Positions 1 through 11,100 of a stretch of 64,000 nucleotides of DNA are shown piece after piece. Made by a program: the position numbers and the translations under genes. The DNA is from Eutypella sp. D-1 (lineage: Eukaryota > Ascomycota > Sordariomycetes > Xylariales > Diatrypaceae), in contig JAJTTP010000019.1 in NCBI GenBank assembly GCA_023313575.1, positions 496,001 through 560,000 on the forward strand, given 5' to 3'. Position 1 is the stretch's first letter. Each line of letters starts with the position of its first letter. Below the pieces are notes generated by a model. That model was not told the origin of the DNA. It saw only the letters and a list, made by a program, of their open reading frames with translations, and searched no databases.

Positions 1-362
1 GCACGTAGAGCCCGGAGCGGAAGTAGCTGGTGTTGTAAGATCAGCTCACATCTCCTTCAACGTCCATTCAATTCGATTCATGTAAAGTTGACTCACGTGT
101 CGATGTAGTTCACACCGATATAGTCGTTCTTGATAAGTACTTGGCCGTCCGCGAGCTCGGGTACCGGCAGGTCAGTCTTGTATTGAAGCACTTCCGGCCC
201 TCCGGTCTTCTCGATGATCACCCCTTTCATTGTGCTCGGTATGGAAGTCATATTGCGGGTATGAAAGCGCGTGGGCTGTAGTTGGAATGAGATAGCACCG
301 AGTCTCCGCGACGATGTCAATAGACAAGATGCAGCTAGAGTAGGTGCACGACTGGAAAACAT
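1..362 (-). CDS. NADPH:quinone oxidoreductase (zeta-crystallin-like MDR family), 5' end only
   Basis: Partial gene cut by the left edge. Exon 1 is 97..362; the intron is 27..96 (GTGAGT donor, CCAG acceptor, 70 nt); exon 2 begins at 26 and leaves the window. The joined protein has a typical mitochondrial presequence (basic, Ser/Ala-rich, no acids in about the first 37 residues), a second in-frame Met at about residue 38, then the start of the GroES-like fold: MKGVIIEKTGGPEVLQY, later NDYIGVNYIDTYFRSGLY, the signature region of quinone reductases of the medium-chain dehydrogenase/reductase superfamily. Known for the family: NADPH-dependent one-electron reduction of quinones, protective in oxidative stress. 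Two starts could give mitochondrial and cytosolic forms; this is inference. The catalytic and nucleotide-binding part lies outside the window, so substrate cannot be judged. Confidence 0.85.
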
Positions 363-829
363 TCAGCAAAACTTTGATGAGCCAACTGACTATACCCGAC
401 CAGGCCGATTAGATGCTGTTTATGTATGATTCTATCCTCTATGGTCACCTATACTTTATTATCTAGAGGATCGGAAGTCCGGAATACGGAATCGGGGCGG
501 GTCGTTAAAAGAGTCTAAGTGATTTAGCGAGTGACGCAATCGTTAAGCCCCTCATCTTTGCATACCAAGTAGTTAACCCACGCATTTGTAATTACCTAGG
601 TAGATGCTAAACGTATGGAGTTTAGTCGGGATACTAACTATAGTCAGCACTTCTGAAGTTGATGGAAAGCTAAAATGTATAGAGTCGAAGCGGTATTCCC
701 TCCCACGCCACATTTACATCGATTTATCAATATAATTCGCAGTTGGACGTCAATGAAATCTTCTGGTCTTCTATCATTCCCCAGGAGGCAGAACCCGATA
801 CTATCGTATTCCCATGGCGAATACAGATT
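363..829. other. intergenic stretch, nothing recognised
   Basis: Between the quinone oxidoreductase start and the degraded hydrolase. It should hold the oxidoreductase promoter (upstream of 362 on the minus strand). I see no long open frame and no recognisable element. Confidence 0.5.
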
Positions 830-2116
830 CGAAGAGTTCTTTCTTAATACAGGAGAAGACTTGGAATTCCAAAATGAAATAATCGTCTGTAATCTTCTCG
901 CTGTTTGGATACGGGAACCCATGCCCTCCAGGCAGGTATTGAGCTTGGATCCATGCAGGGGACTGTCGGGTCGTGTCCTCCCAGCGAGAATGTCGCAAAC
1001 CTTCGATCACAAGTCTTCCCTGTGCTGCAAGGGACCATACCGAACGGTGTCCTGGAACGAATGGACGTGGCCCTTATGGTGGCCAAACTGCCACTGGTAG
1101 ATTGCTGTCATATTGAAGTTCTGCTCCACGCGAGAAGGCCCTCCTTTCAGCGGAATCGACCCTTTCTGGTCTAGTGTAACGGTTAAAGGTGGTTCAGAAG
1201 GCTTGACACTAAGGATCTGTCGGGCTGCTTCACGAATAGCTTCTTCCGATGGGGCAAGCTCGGGATGAAGCAGGACTGGGTTATCGTAGCCTTCTAGTAA
1301 CCTGCGGAGCAGACCTGCCGGACTAAAAAGTACTAATGATCGAACTGATTCGGGAAAGGTACCGGCGAATGCCAAGGATATAGGACCACCTAGGAAGTAA
1401 CCAACGATGGAGAAACTGTTATCGCTCCCTAACCAAGAGAGCGACGATGACATGAAGGCCAGGAATACCTGGGTCGCAAATAGACGAACATCGTGCCTAA
1501 TGCCCAACGGGGTATCACTATATCCTCGACCCCAGAGATCTAATCACCAACGATGGAGACGGTTGGTCAGTATTATACCGCGAGATGCTTCTTCATTGTT
1601 GGGGTGAAAAAATATGTTTCCAATCTCGATAATTCACGCGGCTTACCAAAAAGCATTACTCAGTATCCGGCATCCACGTGCCCCTGGGAAATCTTGGAGA
1701 AGACTAAGGAAGGAGTGGCATCTCCGTGAACGAACATGACTTTCTCTCCAGCTTCTGGGCCCCATTATAAACTCGCATGGAGCCATAAAAGGTTTCAACG
1801 TCGCGTCCACCGGGGACAGCATTAAGGGGATACGCCATCATGGAGGCCTCCTTAGGCAAGATGTAAGGTATTAAAGTCGTTAGGGGGGACGGGATCTTTT
1901 CGGAAAGATTCATTATGTAAGGATGCCTGCTGCGAGGATGTTTGTCGTTCGGTGGTGGGAACGAATAGACTGGCAACTACCTGTATGACTACAATAAAAG
2001 CGACGGTGACGATCACCTTGGGCTTCCTAGGCTTTAGGTAGGAGTTAGAATGGAAGCTGGAGGAATTGACAATGTAGGTTCCCGGGTTGCACGTCGGGGT
2101 TGACGTCGTTTACCAT
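830..2116 (-). pseudogene. degraded alpha/beta-hydrolase gene
   Basis: Minus-strand relic of a membrane-anchored fungal alpha/beta-hydrolase. Pieces in order: a hydrophobic segment (about 1960-2040), SFPPPNDKHPRSR and IPSPLTTLIPYILPKEASM, then RVY..WGPEAGEKVMFVHG, an intron at 1540..1646, DLWGRGYSDTPLG, the nucleophile elbow, YLPGGHGFP. Lesions visible: the hydrophobic part is out of frame with what follows (about 1965); a 1-nt loss near 1765 between RVY and WGPE; an in-frame TGA at 1660-1662 where Arg (CGA) is expected; the nucleophile motif reads GYFLGG, TTC at 1394-1396 instead of a Ser codon; a TGA at 1007-1009 where Trp is likely; and the part that should carry the acidic catalytic residue is missing between HGSKL and YLPGGHGFP. 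At least three lesions are C:G to T:A-type changes. It cannot encode a working hydrolase. Confidence 0.8.
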
Positions 2117-5100
2117 AGGTGAGGGGTTTTGATACAGTACCGAACTCCCGGGACTGGGTAAGATCAAAATGCAATCAATGCAAGGGAGGCTCCATCTACA
2201 AAATTGAACCTACTCATTCGACACCCCTACAGAAGAATGCGCCGTTGGCTACTGTCTATTGCACACCGCTTCGAATGTTACCCTATTCGGCAAATATAGG
2301 TTAGGGACTCGATCCTAGCTAGAGTAAGATCTAGAATACGGGGCAGAACTTCACCAGGCCCTGGCTACTGGCATCTGTCGCTGATGCCTACCTTGCCCTC
2401 CCTCCCCTCAATTTTCTTAGTCGAACAGGGTCCACCATGACACGAGCAAAGTTCATTCCAGCCCAGTAAATACTATGCTTACTTCTTCAACCTCCTATTC
2501 CATCGTATCCAGTTGCTCCGTGACATGTAACCACAGCCAAAAAGGCTCTGTCGGCCATCCCTAAGACCGGCTTTTTAGATAACTGCTTGAGGAGATATCC
2601 TCAGACATCACGGGCCTCAAATAATAGTCGAAATACCTGGTAGCCATTACTCTTTAAGTTCTGTTGATCACTCTCGGGAATAATTTCAAGATCTTGCAAT
2701 TATGCCTTTACAGTGCTTACTGAAGCGTCTAATCAGCTGCTGTCACTTGTGGGCTTCTGACTGCAAACCAGAACCTTATGTCTTCCAGACGAGAGAGGAT
2801 AGCTACCAGTTTCCTTGCACAAAGGCTGCGGCGTGTGATTGTGTAACACCTCGCCTGGCTCCAGAATCACTCTTGACATTTCCGCTTTCAATGGAAGCTA
2901 GTAGCAGCCTGTGCGGTCTGCTTCATCTTGAAGGCGTTTAAGATGGCGACTGGATGCTAGGATTGATAGAGTATGCCTAGTTGGCGAATTTCTGCGGGAT
3001 ACCGAGGCTTGCCGTACCCGCCGCATTATATAGTGCGGGAAGGGGATACTGGCGAGAGCAATCAGGCAATGCAAACACCAAGTGCCAGATCTCCGTTGGT
3101 TTACGTTACTTGCAAATAAATGATAGAAGGCAGGCTTATGCAATTCGGAGAAGGTTTTCAGGTGTAGCGGTAACGGAAGTATCGGATTCCGACGTGGCTG
3201 GATGTTGTAGCGCTGGAAAGGAAAGGGGCTGCGAGAAGACATAAGCCGTTGGGTCAAGAGGGGCACCTAGGGAATATGTCGTAAGACCTATGAGCATAAA
3301 CATACCGTCGTCCACAATAACAACCCAACTATTCAGGATAATTGATAACAATATAGAGCATGCGAGTTTCTGACCCTCATATCCGGAGACGGCAAGTAAT
3401 GTGATTGGCGAGCGACATGTGCGACAGGGGTGGAAATACTCATAGGTGTGATGGCCTGTCAGCGTGAGTGACTTCTACAGGGCTCGCTACACTGCATGAC
3501 GTTCTGCGCAAGGATGAAATCTGGCTGAATTTAATGCACTGGGAGCTCAGTGACTCCGCTGCTGCCGCCGGTTATAGGATGTAATTGACATCGAATCAGC
3601 AATTGGCCTGACCCAGTTACTTAGCCCGGAGCTCCGATGGCAATAATGTCCTGTTAGTTTTCCCCGTCAGTTTCTCCATGCAACAAAACTTGACGTGAGA
3701 AACTATGTAATGTTGCTATTGCTAGCCGGGGGAGCCGGGAGAGATGAGATGTCCTCTTGGTACCCGGCTCTAGACCTCGAGCGCTCCGGTTCCCCAAGGT
3801 GCACGGTGCGGCTTCCTGGCTATTTCAGTTACGGCCTAGGTAGATTATCGCATCATCAGAGCTCATGGCCAGTAACGACCTGGTCCCTCGATGTAACTTT
3901 ACGAAGACTATTATCTAGCGCGCGACGTAGAATGGTTGGATGGGTTGTGCAGCAGCGATGGGCTTCCAGCGTGACACAATTGAACGGTGTGGGGAGGCTT
4001 TCTTTGCGACTGTTTCAGCTTCCAAAGTAATGAAGAAAGAAAAGCCATAATATCTTGAACTGTAGCTTGAATGGTCTATGTAGGTTGGCAGAAAGAGACT
4101 CGTTACGTATGGAGGCAGGAACTTTAGCCTGTTAGCAAGCCGAAGAAATCGATTTCAAATCGATTTCAATGCCAGGAAGCATTCATCGGAAACTGTGGGA
4201 TTAAGCCGAGCAATCGGAGTGCATCCGCAAGTGTGACAACAAAAGTACGTTCTAATCAAATTGCGTACCGCATATTTTACCGTGCATCATCAACAGGATG
4301 TAGAGAGGATTAAGTCCGTGCAAGGAGAGCGAGATTGCTTTATATTAGTGAGCATGATGTGATAAGTGCGTGAAATCCCAATATTCAGGCGAGTGTCGTA
4401 TCCCTGATCATGCATAAACTGCGAATCAGGCTCTATTTTCTATCTAGCTGACGTTATGATTCCGAGATGGGATCTGAACGCCCGACGAGGTGGCCTCCAT
4501 TAAGCTATTCCGCGTGGCAGGGGTGCAGAGCTGGGCAGCGGAATAATTTGCGATAAGGGTTCGGTCCGTTGTTGCGCGCAAACGCTACCTACTATATCCG
4601 TCCAATAATGCTGCTAGCCTAAGAACCGCAAGATATTACAGGCTTGTTCGCTAGCTAGTAAAGTTGCTAACTCGTCCACATCCCGCGGCATTCGGCACCG
4701 CGCAGCGATAAGAGGGGGTGGGATGCGGACTTAATGCGACACTGTTGGGTAAGTTACCCTTTCGGTCGGGACATCGTAGTAGCTCAGCTGAAGGTCGCGC
4801 CGGTTGGACGGTATGCGGAAAGAAGAAAGGGGGAAAAAAAAAAGCCTCTGCTGTCGTGACTAGTTGATCGTCGGCATTTATCCATATACACATTATTCCC
4901 GGACGGCGATGCAAATCCTTCGGGTTGCCGCCGATAGCGGGCTTGTCAGCGCAAGCACCCACGCTTCATTGGATTTATCCCACTCTTAGGAAAATCGAGA
5001 TTGCTCGCTCTTGCTTGTGCTTCATATACCAACAGGTACAGTCAGACTTCAAACATCTTTTTGCTCTTTGTTCTTTGCTATAAAAAGTTGCCTATTTCCC

Positions 5101-5203
5101 GGTAGCTGGAATTATTATCCCTGCTTCTTTGTTCCCGTTGTATGCACCCACACCAGTTGCAATAGCCCTGACGAACCGTTCAAGGTTTCACTCGGCGGTC
5201 GCC
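2117..5203. other. intergenic stretch with no confident gene; promoter of the MFS gene at its right end
   Basis: About 3 kb with only short scattered frames on both strands, none with a motif I recognise. A small duplication around a 12-bp palindrome (GAAATCGATTTC, 4145-4156, followed at once by a second ATCGATTTCAA copy) is visible. A poly-A run lies at 4833-4843. The last 400 bases before 5204 should hold the MFS promoter and leader; the frame of the MFS gene stays open upstream to 5129 but has no ATG there. Confidence 0.4.
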
Positions 5204-7374
5204 ATGGTGCCCGACCCGCAAAAAATGGGCATTGAAGAAAAGGATGAAAGTCTTAGCGACACCGAACACTCATCAGTAACAGGGCCGCTTTCAATATCAA
5301 GCGAAAGGGGTGACGGACACTATGAACAGCCTGATAAACAGGATACCACACAGGGGGCTAGCGGGGTAAGCCGGCGGAGTCGCAGCAGTCGGAGAAGTCG
5401 TCGCTCCGATCGCGTCTCCGAAGATAGTGACACGCTATCTCAGCTCGGGCTCGCGTTGTCACATGGGAGTCATGGGTTCGATGAGATCGCACACGTGCGC
5501 ACTACGACAAGCGCCGGCAGTTCTAGGTCGCGGCTGCCAGAATTCGAGGTTGTATTTGATGAGGACGACCCCGGTAACCCGCGATGCTGGCCACTCTGGT
5601 ACCGGGCGTGGGTCGTCTTCGCTATCAGCTTTACTACTTGGGTCGTGGTGTTTTACAGCACCAGCTACACGTCCTCCATTCCCGGCTTGGTGAGCGAGTT
5701 TGACCTCACCAGTACCACCGTCGCGACGCTCGGCATGACCACGTACCTAGTCGGCCTCGCAGTGGGGAGCCTTCTGGTTGCCCCAGCGAGCGAGCTGTAC
5801 GGTCGCAGGCCCATCTACGTAGTTTGCATGATTTGCTTTACACTACTCGTGATACCATCCTGCGTTGCTAGCTCTCTTGAGGAGATCATCGTGGTTCGGT
5901 TCTTTGGGTAAGTATGTCATTGAAGGTTTACAGGTGCCGTCCTCTCGGATTCATCATGATATAAATACTGACACCCTCACAGGGCGGTCTTTGGGGCAGC
6001 TATGGTTTCAAACAGTGCAGGAAGCGTCGTGGACGTCTCCACGGAGGAATATCGTGCCCTGACGATGTCTCTGTGGTCTATCGCGCCGCTGAATGGACCT
6101 GTCACTGGCCCTGTCATTGGCGGCTTCGTCTTTCAATACCTAGGATGGCAGTGGGATAACTGGCTCGTTCTGATCCTTGCAGCTGTCGGGACGCTGTGCA
6201 TGGTCTTAACCAAAGAAACATACGCGCCTAAGATTTTACAGCAAAGAGCGACCTGCATGCGAAAGGAGACGGATGATATGAGATGGTGGTGTCGTTACGA
6301 TGAGAAGATATCCAAGGTCGCCCTCTTGAGGGCCAACCTTCTCAGACCTTTCGAACTTACCTTCAAGGAGCCCATCCTCTGGTTTTTCAATGTGTGGTAA
6401 GATCAAGCCAATTTAATATACCTGGAGAGGTGTCTTCTACTGCTTCATACTAATTGTAGTTGTGAAGGATCTCTCTCTTGTATGGGATCTTGTATCTATG
6501 TTTCGTCGCTTACCCCATCGTCTTTGCCCAAAATCGAGGCTGGGGCCCTGGCATTTCGGGACTGGCATTCATCGGCATAGGCATCGGAACGATGATTGGG
6601 ATATGCGGAGAGCCGTTCTGGCGCAAGTTAATCAACATGCACCCGAAGGATCCGTCAACAGGCAAGGCGCCGCCAGAAGCTACCGCAAGGGTCATGATTA
6701 TTGGCGGTATTCTAGCACCTATTGGTCAGCTAGGTTTCTCGTGGACCTGTCTCCCTGAGACTATCCATTGGGCTGTGCCGATTGCTTTTGGCATACCCTT
6801 CGGGTGCGGCAACGCCCTTAGCTTCATATATGGTGTAAGCCCCCCCGGAGGATACACTCAACGCAGCCCCTTGTGTCTTGTGTATATCCCGACCCTGGAG
6901 TTGTCATTGGAAGCGTACTCAAATAATATAAAATCACATGATGGTCTAGGGTTAACATCGCTGACTGGAACAATAATATAGATGAATTACTTGGCCACTG
7001 CGTATGGAATCTACGCGGCATCAGCACTCGCCGGGAACACTGTAACACGTAGCATCTTCGGCGGCACATTGCCTCTGGCAGGGCCCTCGATGTACGGAGC
7101 CCTCACGCCGCAGTGGGCAGGCACGCTCCTCGGTCTTCTAGAGCTTATTATGATCCCAATCCCCATTGTGTTCTACCGGTATGGAGAGAAGATCAGATCA
7201 AAGAGTAAGGTCATTCGGCAGCTGAGGGAAGACGCGGAGGAGCATGAGCGCAGGACCGAAAGGAATCAGAGCAAGAAGGTGAGGCCTACTACGGTCAAAA
7301 GAAATGATAAAGGCGAACTTGCCGAGAAAGGGACCAGTCATACGATGGGGTTAGTAGAAGGTGACGTCGTATGA
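5204..7374 (+). CDS. MFS transporter, DHA1 (polyamine/drug:H+ antiporter) type
   Basis: Four exons: 5204..5907, 5983..6396, 6468..6834, 6982..7374; 625 aa. The start ATG sits in a good context (GTCGCCATGG) and is the first ATG of the open frame. The first 125 or so residues are a hydrophilic cytoplasmic tail with an Arg/Ser tract (SRRSRSSRRSRRS) and acidic patches. Twelve membrane segments follow. Family marks: SELYGRRPIYV at about residue 200 (MFS motif A), PLNGPVTGPVIGG (antiporter motif C type), YLGWQWDNWLVLI and KETYAP in the middle, NTVTRSIFGGTLPLAGPSMY late. This is the pattern of Tpo1/Flr1-like plasma-membrane proton antiporters that export polyamines, fungicides or small toxins. The exact substrate cannot be told. 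The exon 3 acceptor at 6467 is chosen because it gives VWISLLYGILYL; the more obvious AG at 6459 would break the frame. A C-terminal charged tail follows the last membrane segment. Confidence 0.92.
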
Positions 7375-7912
7375 TACCTGTTAAGGAATGTAGGGTATCC
7401 ATTCTGTTTGAATTAGTAGCCTCCCCTTATATACTAGACATTGCCATGAAAACACTAACGAGATTTATGAGGAGCATAATATGTCGCTTGCAAAGGTATC
7501 ACGTCTAAGAGACCGTAGTAAGAGACATATGGTAGGAATCGTATATTGATATGGAGGAGGGGAGGGTCACTCGCTATAAGCTGGGGGTCTCCCCTGCTTA
7601 TATATCTGAGTGATCCTCAAACTTCAGGTCCTGACTCAACTATATCTGACCCCCCCCCCCCTACTTTGAAGTACCCCACTTAATGAGGCTCAACTGACTG
7701 TCACAAAAGGTGAGTCCCTGGGAAAGGAATACACGTCTATTGCTGACCAACCGAACAAAGAGGAAGATAATAGAAGGAATGAGAAAAGTTTCAAATGGAA
7801 AGGATAGAGGAAAGGCCAATAATGACAGAGGTGGAAGTATTTATGGCCAATGGTAGCCGAAACCTCTAGTGTGGTAGGTGCGATCGTCTTAAGAGTCACT
7901 GTCCTGAGTGGG
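7375..7912. other. convergent intergenic region with a 12-C tract
   Basis: 3' flank of the MFS gene facing the 3' end of the Cys-rich gene. It holds a run of 12 C at 7650-7661. No gene seen. Confidence 0.5.
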
Positions 7913-8483
7913 TTAGAAATAGTGGAGATAGATGTCAGAAGGGTCCTCGGTAGGAGGTTGTCCAATGGACATCAATGTTTCGGCCCCCTCTACCGCCTCC
8001 TTATTTCCAGGGGCTCCTTCCCTTTCGTGCACCATACGATTCAGGCTCATGGGCGAAGATGGTCCGGTTGTGTGGGGGGATGGAGCAGGTACATCTTGAT
8101 TTCCCTGGGACCTCTTTTTCTTGCTTCTTTCATTTCTGGCATGCCTCTCCTGTGCTAAGTGGTCATGGCAGAAATGGATTCCAACTTCAACCTTTGGCTG
8201 CGTGCAACCCCTTTTACTGCAGATGGCAGACTCTGAGTTTGATTGTTTTTTTGCCCTTGCGGCCTGTCTGCGTTTTTCGAGGCACGGATCACACCTCGAA
8301 GTGCCCGGCGCCGCCTGACCTTTGCAGTCTTCACACCCGCCTTTCTCCTTTCTCCTTTCTCCTTTCTCTGCAGCTCTGGCCATAAAGTCTCCACCTTTGA
8401 CGACATTCATAGCACATCTGGTAGCCATCACTAGTTGGCTCACCACATTTTGAGCATTTTGTTTCTGTGGCATTGGAAGTCAT
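7913..8483 (-). pseudogene. Cys-rich zinc-knuckle-like protein, frame broken at a 7-bp tandem repeat
   Basis: Two minus-strand frames together give one sensible protein. From ATG 8483 the first frame encodes KCSKCGEPTSDG..CYECRQRWRLYG..CRERRKEKG and stops (TGA) just past the repeat at 8340..8367. A second frame, open from 8473 to the stop at 7913, carries CEDCKGQ..RCDPCLEKRRQAARAKK and ICSKRGC..FCHDHLAQERHARNERSKKK. So there are three C-x2-C-type modules, each followed by a basic Arg/Lys stretch, then a Pro/Ser-rich tail. Removing one 7-bp unit would join both frames exactly at RRKEKGG/CEDC, which makes me think the intact form has three units. Reading from ATG 8473 alone would lose the first module. 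Function unknown; zinc binding and nucleic-acid contact are plausible from composition only. It may be a dead allele, a variable gene, or be rescued by an intron I did not find. Confidence 0.55.
8340..8367 (+). repeat. heptamer tandem repeat (CCTTTCT)x4
   Basis: Four perfect head-to-tail copies of CCTTTCT (GAGAAAG-type on the coding minus strand) inside the Cys-rich gene. Since 7 is not a multiple of 3, each gain or loss of one unit changes the reading frame downstream. Confidence 0.95.
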
Positions 8484-10550
8484 GTTTTGGTTGACTGAGG
8501 ACTTAGTCCTATGTAGGTCTTGGTTTTGGTGGATTTCGAATTATTGTTTAAATGTTTAGGGATATTGGAGCTGTCAATTGTGGTTGGATCTGTGACTTTC
8601 TTGTGTAGGATGATAACAGGCTATTCAAGCTTTATAATGGTAAAGGTCGGATTTCTTCCTGTACTTATAGGAAATTAGAATTCAACTTGTATTAGTAAAT
8701 GGTATTTGTGTAACTATTTTGACTTATCATGAGACCAAGGAATATGGTTTGGCCACAGCCAAAACCCTGATTCGGTCTTTACTGATAGTTACCGGTCTGT
8801 TGAATCGGCTTAACCCTGTGTAGCTATTTGTTGCACAGTCGTGTTGCTGATTGTGATTTAGCAAGCAGATACTGTCTTTTACCGTATGTAAGATCCATGT
8901 AGACAGGGAAAAGGTCTATGCCTGTGGAAGTTTCATCCTGGACTGCTTTTTAAGATGTGGAACGACATAGAACGTATGTGGCTAAAACTCCTTCTAGCAA
9001 ACTATCAAATTCCTTGTCCGGGGATACATCTGCCTCGCCTACCTGTAGCACAAGTTACTTCTATGCCGTATTTATCCAGGATGTGCTCCAGAATAAGCGA
9101 AGTGTACACATTGTTATCAGACACTGGGAAAGGGCAAAATAAAACGGATTGGCAAGTCACCGTGGAAAAACAAATGGAAATATTTTTTTTAGAAATATTA
9201 CAAAACCTTAATACACTATTATCAGAGTACTGTAGGGGATACGTTGGCCCTTTATCAGGCATTGTAGTTACTTCCATATACTTTAAAAATCTATGCTAAG
9301 GACCTTTTAACTAGGTGTTCTATTCAAGCATTAAGGTATGCGTAATAATAAACATCAGATTTCATAAAAGGACTATATGGGGAAGATGCGCTTAACAGCT
9401 AAAGCAGATGTAACTATGGTCTTTGTTTGTAGGAAACTGGTGATATCTGGTTTGAAAGTTCAGGACCCTTTCTCATTATCCTGGTAGGCAAGCGGACTAG
9501 AATACTAGCATTCAGGCTCTAACTGGCGTACTTAGGTGTTGGCAGGCTAAACTGTGAAAGTTTCAGTTTGTGTAGTTTATGATGTTACTCAATAGTTTAA
9601 AAAGAAAAGAACAAACAGACGAGGAAATACGTACTCAACTTCGTACAACCCAGGATATACGTTGTTCCAACAAGGTGTCTCTTATACCCGTCATTTTATC
9701 ACCCTTGGACCTTTCACAGGCTTTAGGTAATTCGAACAATGAGCATCCATTTGGAAGGAAACCGGCAAAAAGTAATACCAGAATCATCACTTCGCTGTCC
9801 TCGACAGGAAATCCGTTCAGCTACGAAAATCCTTAGTCTCTTTATTAACTATCTAACTCACCCTGTAATGCTTGGCCTGTCTTTCAAATAGTACCCGGGG
9901 GTCCACATCTTATTCGAGAGTGAAACATCAAACACAACTTCTACAGCGGTATGGTAAGTCCATGTAGTACATGCCTTGGCCCCTGGTTATTTTAAGCAGG
10001 AAGCGTATCCCATTGCAATTCTGTTGCTCTCGCTCGTATTACTTGCATTGACAGGGTATCCCTTAAACCTAACTTTAGAGACTAGTGGTAAACGCAACTA
10101 TGTTCTCATAGCGAGGCTTAGGCGTCAACCAGCCGCTTAGTAGCACCTCGAGAGATAAGGATCCTGGAACCGGTGGACTATCAAACTCATGGCCGCTTAC
10201 CGCTCTGTGACAACGCAGTTGACAACTTATGTGAGTAATTAACACCCGATGGAACCTTTGACCTAAGTGTGTGAAGTTACTACAGAATTGGGGGCCACGG
10301 TCAGAGGTTCACACTCTCAGCCCAGTAGTGTAGCTGATTACACACTGATTAACTGCCATCTCTATTTACGTCTTGGCTTCAAACGTTCAGTCTTAAACTT
10401 GATTGTTTCCTTTCCATCGCTCGCCGTGAATGCGCCCTTCCGGCCACATGCTAAGTAATCTTTAATTAATATCTACGATATTCATACCCTTATATTTCAA
10501 TATAAGATACGGCCCGTTTCGTGCTAACGTATAAATTGATCTTATAGCTT
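8484..10550. other. gene-poor stretch, no recognised coding sequence
   Basis: Only short frames. The longest ATG frames are 8955..9299 (+, 114 codons) and 9579..9836 (+, 85 codons). Neither shows a motif I know, and other frames over the same bases are also open, so I do not call them genes. Confidence 0.35.
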
Positions 10551-10740
10551 CTGTTGCAAACCACTCATTCCAGGTTAGGGAATCTACTGATATAGATCAC
10601 GTGGTGATAGGCATTGCCAAGACCCCCCCTCTTGGCAATACCTTCCTTTCTATAAAAGGGTATAAGATTGCCCCCATATAGACAGTCCCTCCTCTAGCTA
10701 GCCAGCGGTCAATCTAAGTATTCATCCCTTCTACATTTTA
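10551..10740 (+). repeat. possible LTR-like block with 10-bp hairpin and TATA box
   Basis: A perfect 10-bp inverted repeat (ATTGCCAAGA / TCTTGGCAAT, 10613-10639) closes a loop of seven C. Twelve bases later comes TATAAAAGGG (10651). The block starts TGTTG and ends CTACA, as LTRs often do, but I see no target-site duplication and no second copy. LTR identity is a guess from layout. Confidence 0.25.
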
Positions 10741-10870
10741 TGTTATTTAAAACCAAGATCAGTAATGACGGCTTCGTTACAACGTCTTATAAGGGTAATG
10801 ATGTTCATAGCTTTGCCTTGCACCTGTCTTTATCAACCACGAGTCTACCGAACCCCTCAATACTCCAAAG

Positions 10871-11100
10871 AAATAACAGTATCACCAAACTGTTAGAGGT
10901 TTTGGGCACAGAGTGAAAAATAGTAGGTAGAGGGTCACTGTGAGGGTGCTGTAGTATAGGTAGAGGTCGAATAGTTATTGAACTCTGGCCCTTTACTAGA
11001 ACCGCAGGGGGCGAGGCCCCCTCCTTATAGAACATTCTAGTTTGAGGTAGCCTTTAGAAAAGGGAGGAGGGCGCTGCTAGCGCCCTAGATGCGTATTAAT
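10871..11100 (-). repeat. GC-hairpin pair next to a primer-site-like motif, possible old LTR
   Basis: Two GC-rich perfect hairpins lie 45 bases apart: 11006-11022 (AGGGGGC, GAG loop, GCCCCCT) and 11068-11086 (AGGGCGCT, GCT loop, AGCGCCCT). Read on the minus strand they are followed by a run ending CTCTAACA and then GTTTGGTGATAC, which resembles an LTR end followed by a tRNA primer site of a Ty1/copia element. No gag-pol frame follows. Evidence is layout only. Confidence 0.25.

Noticed and set aside
4460..4520. tRNA-like A box (TAGCTTAATGG) and B-box-like GTTCAGATCCC on the minus strand
   Set aside because: The acceptor and D stems do not pair; at most a decayed fragment.
5129..5203. Upstream extension of the MFS start
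   Set aside because: The frame is open but has no ATG; only TTG is available, so ATG 5204 is used.
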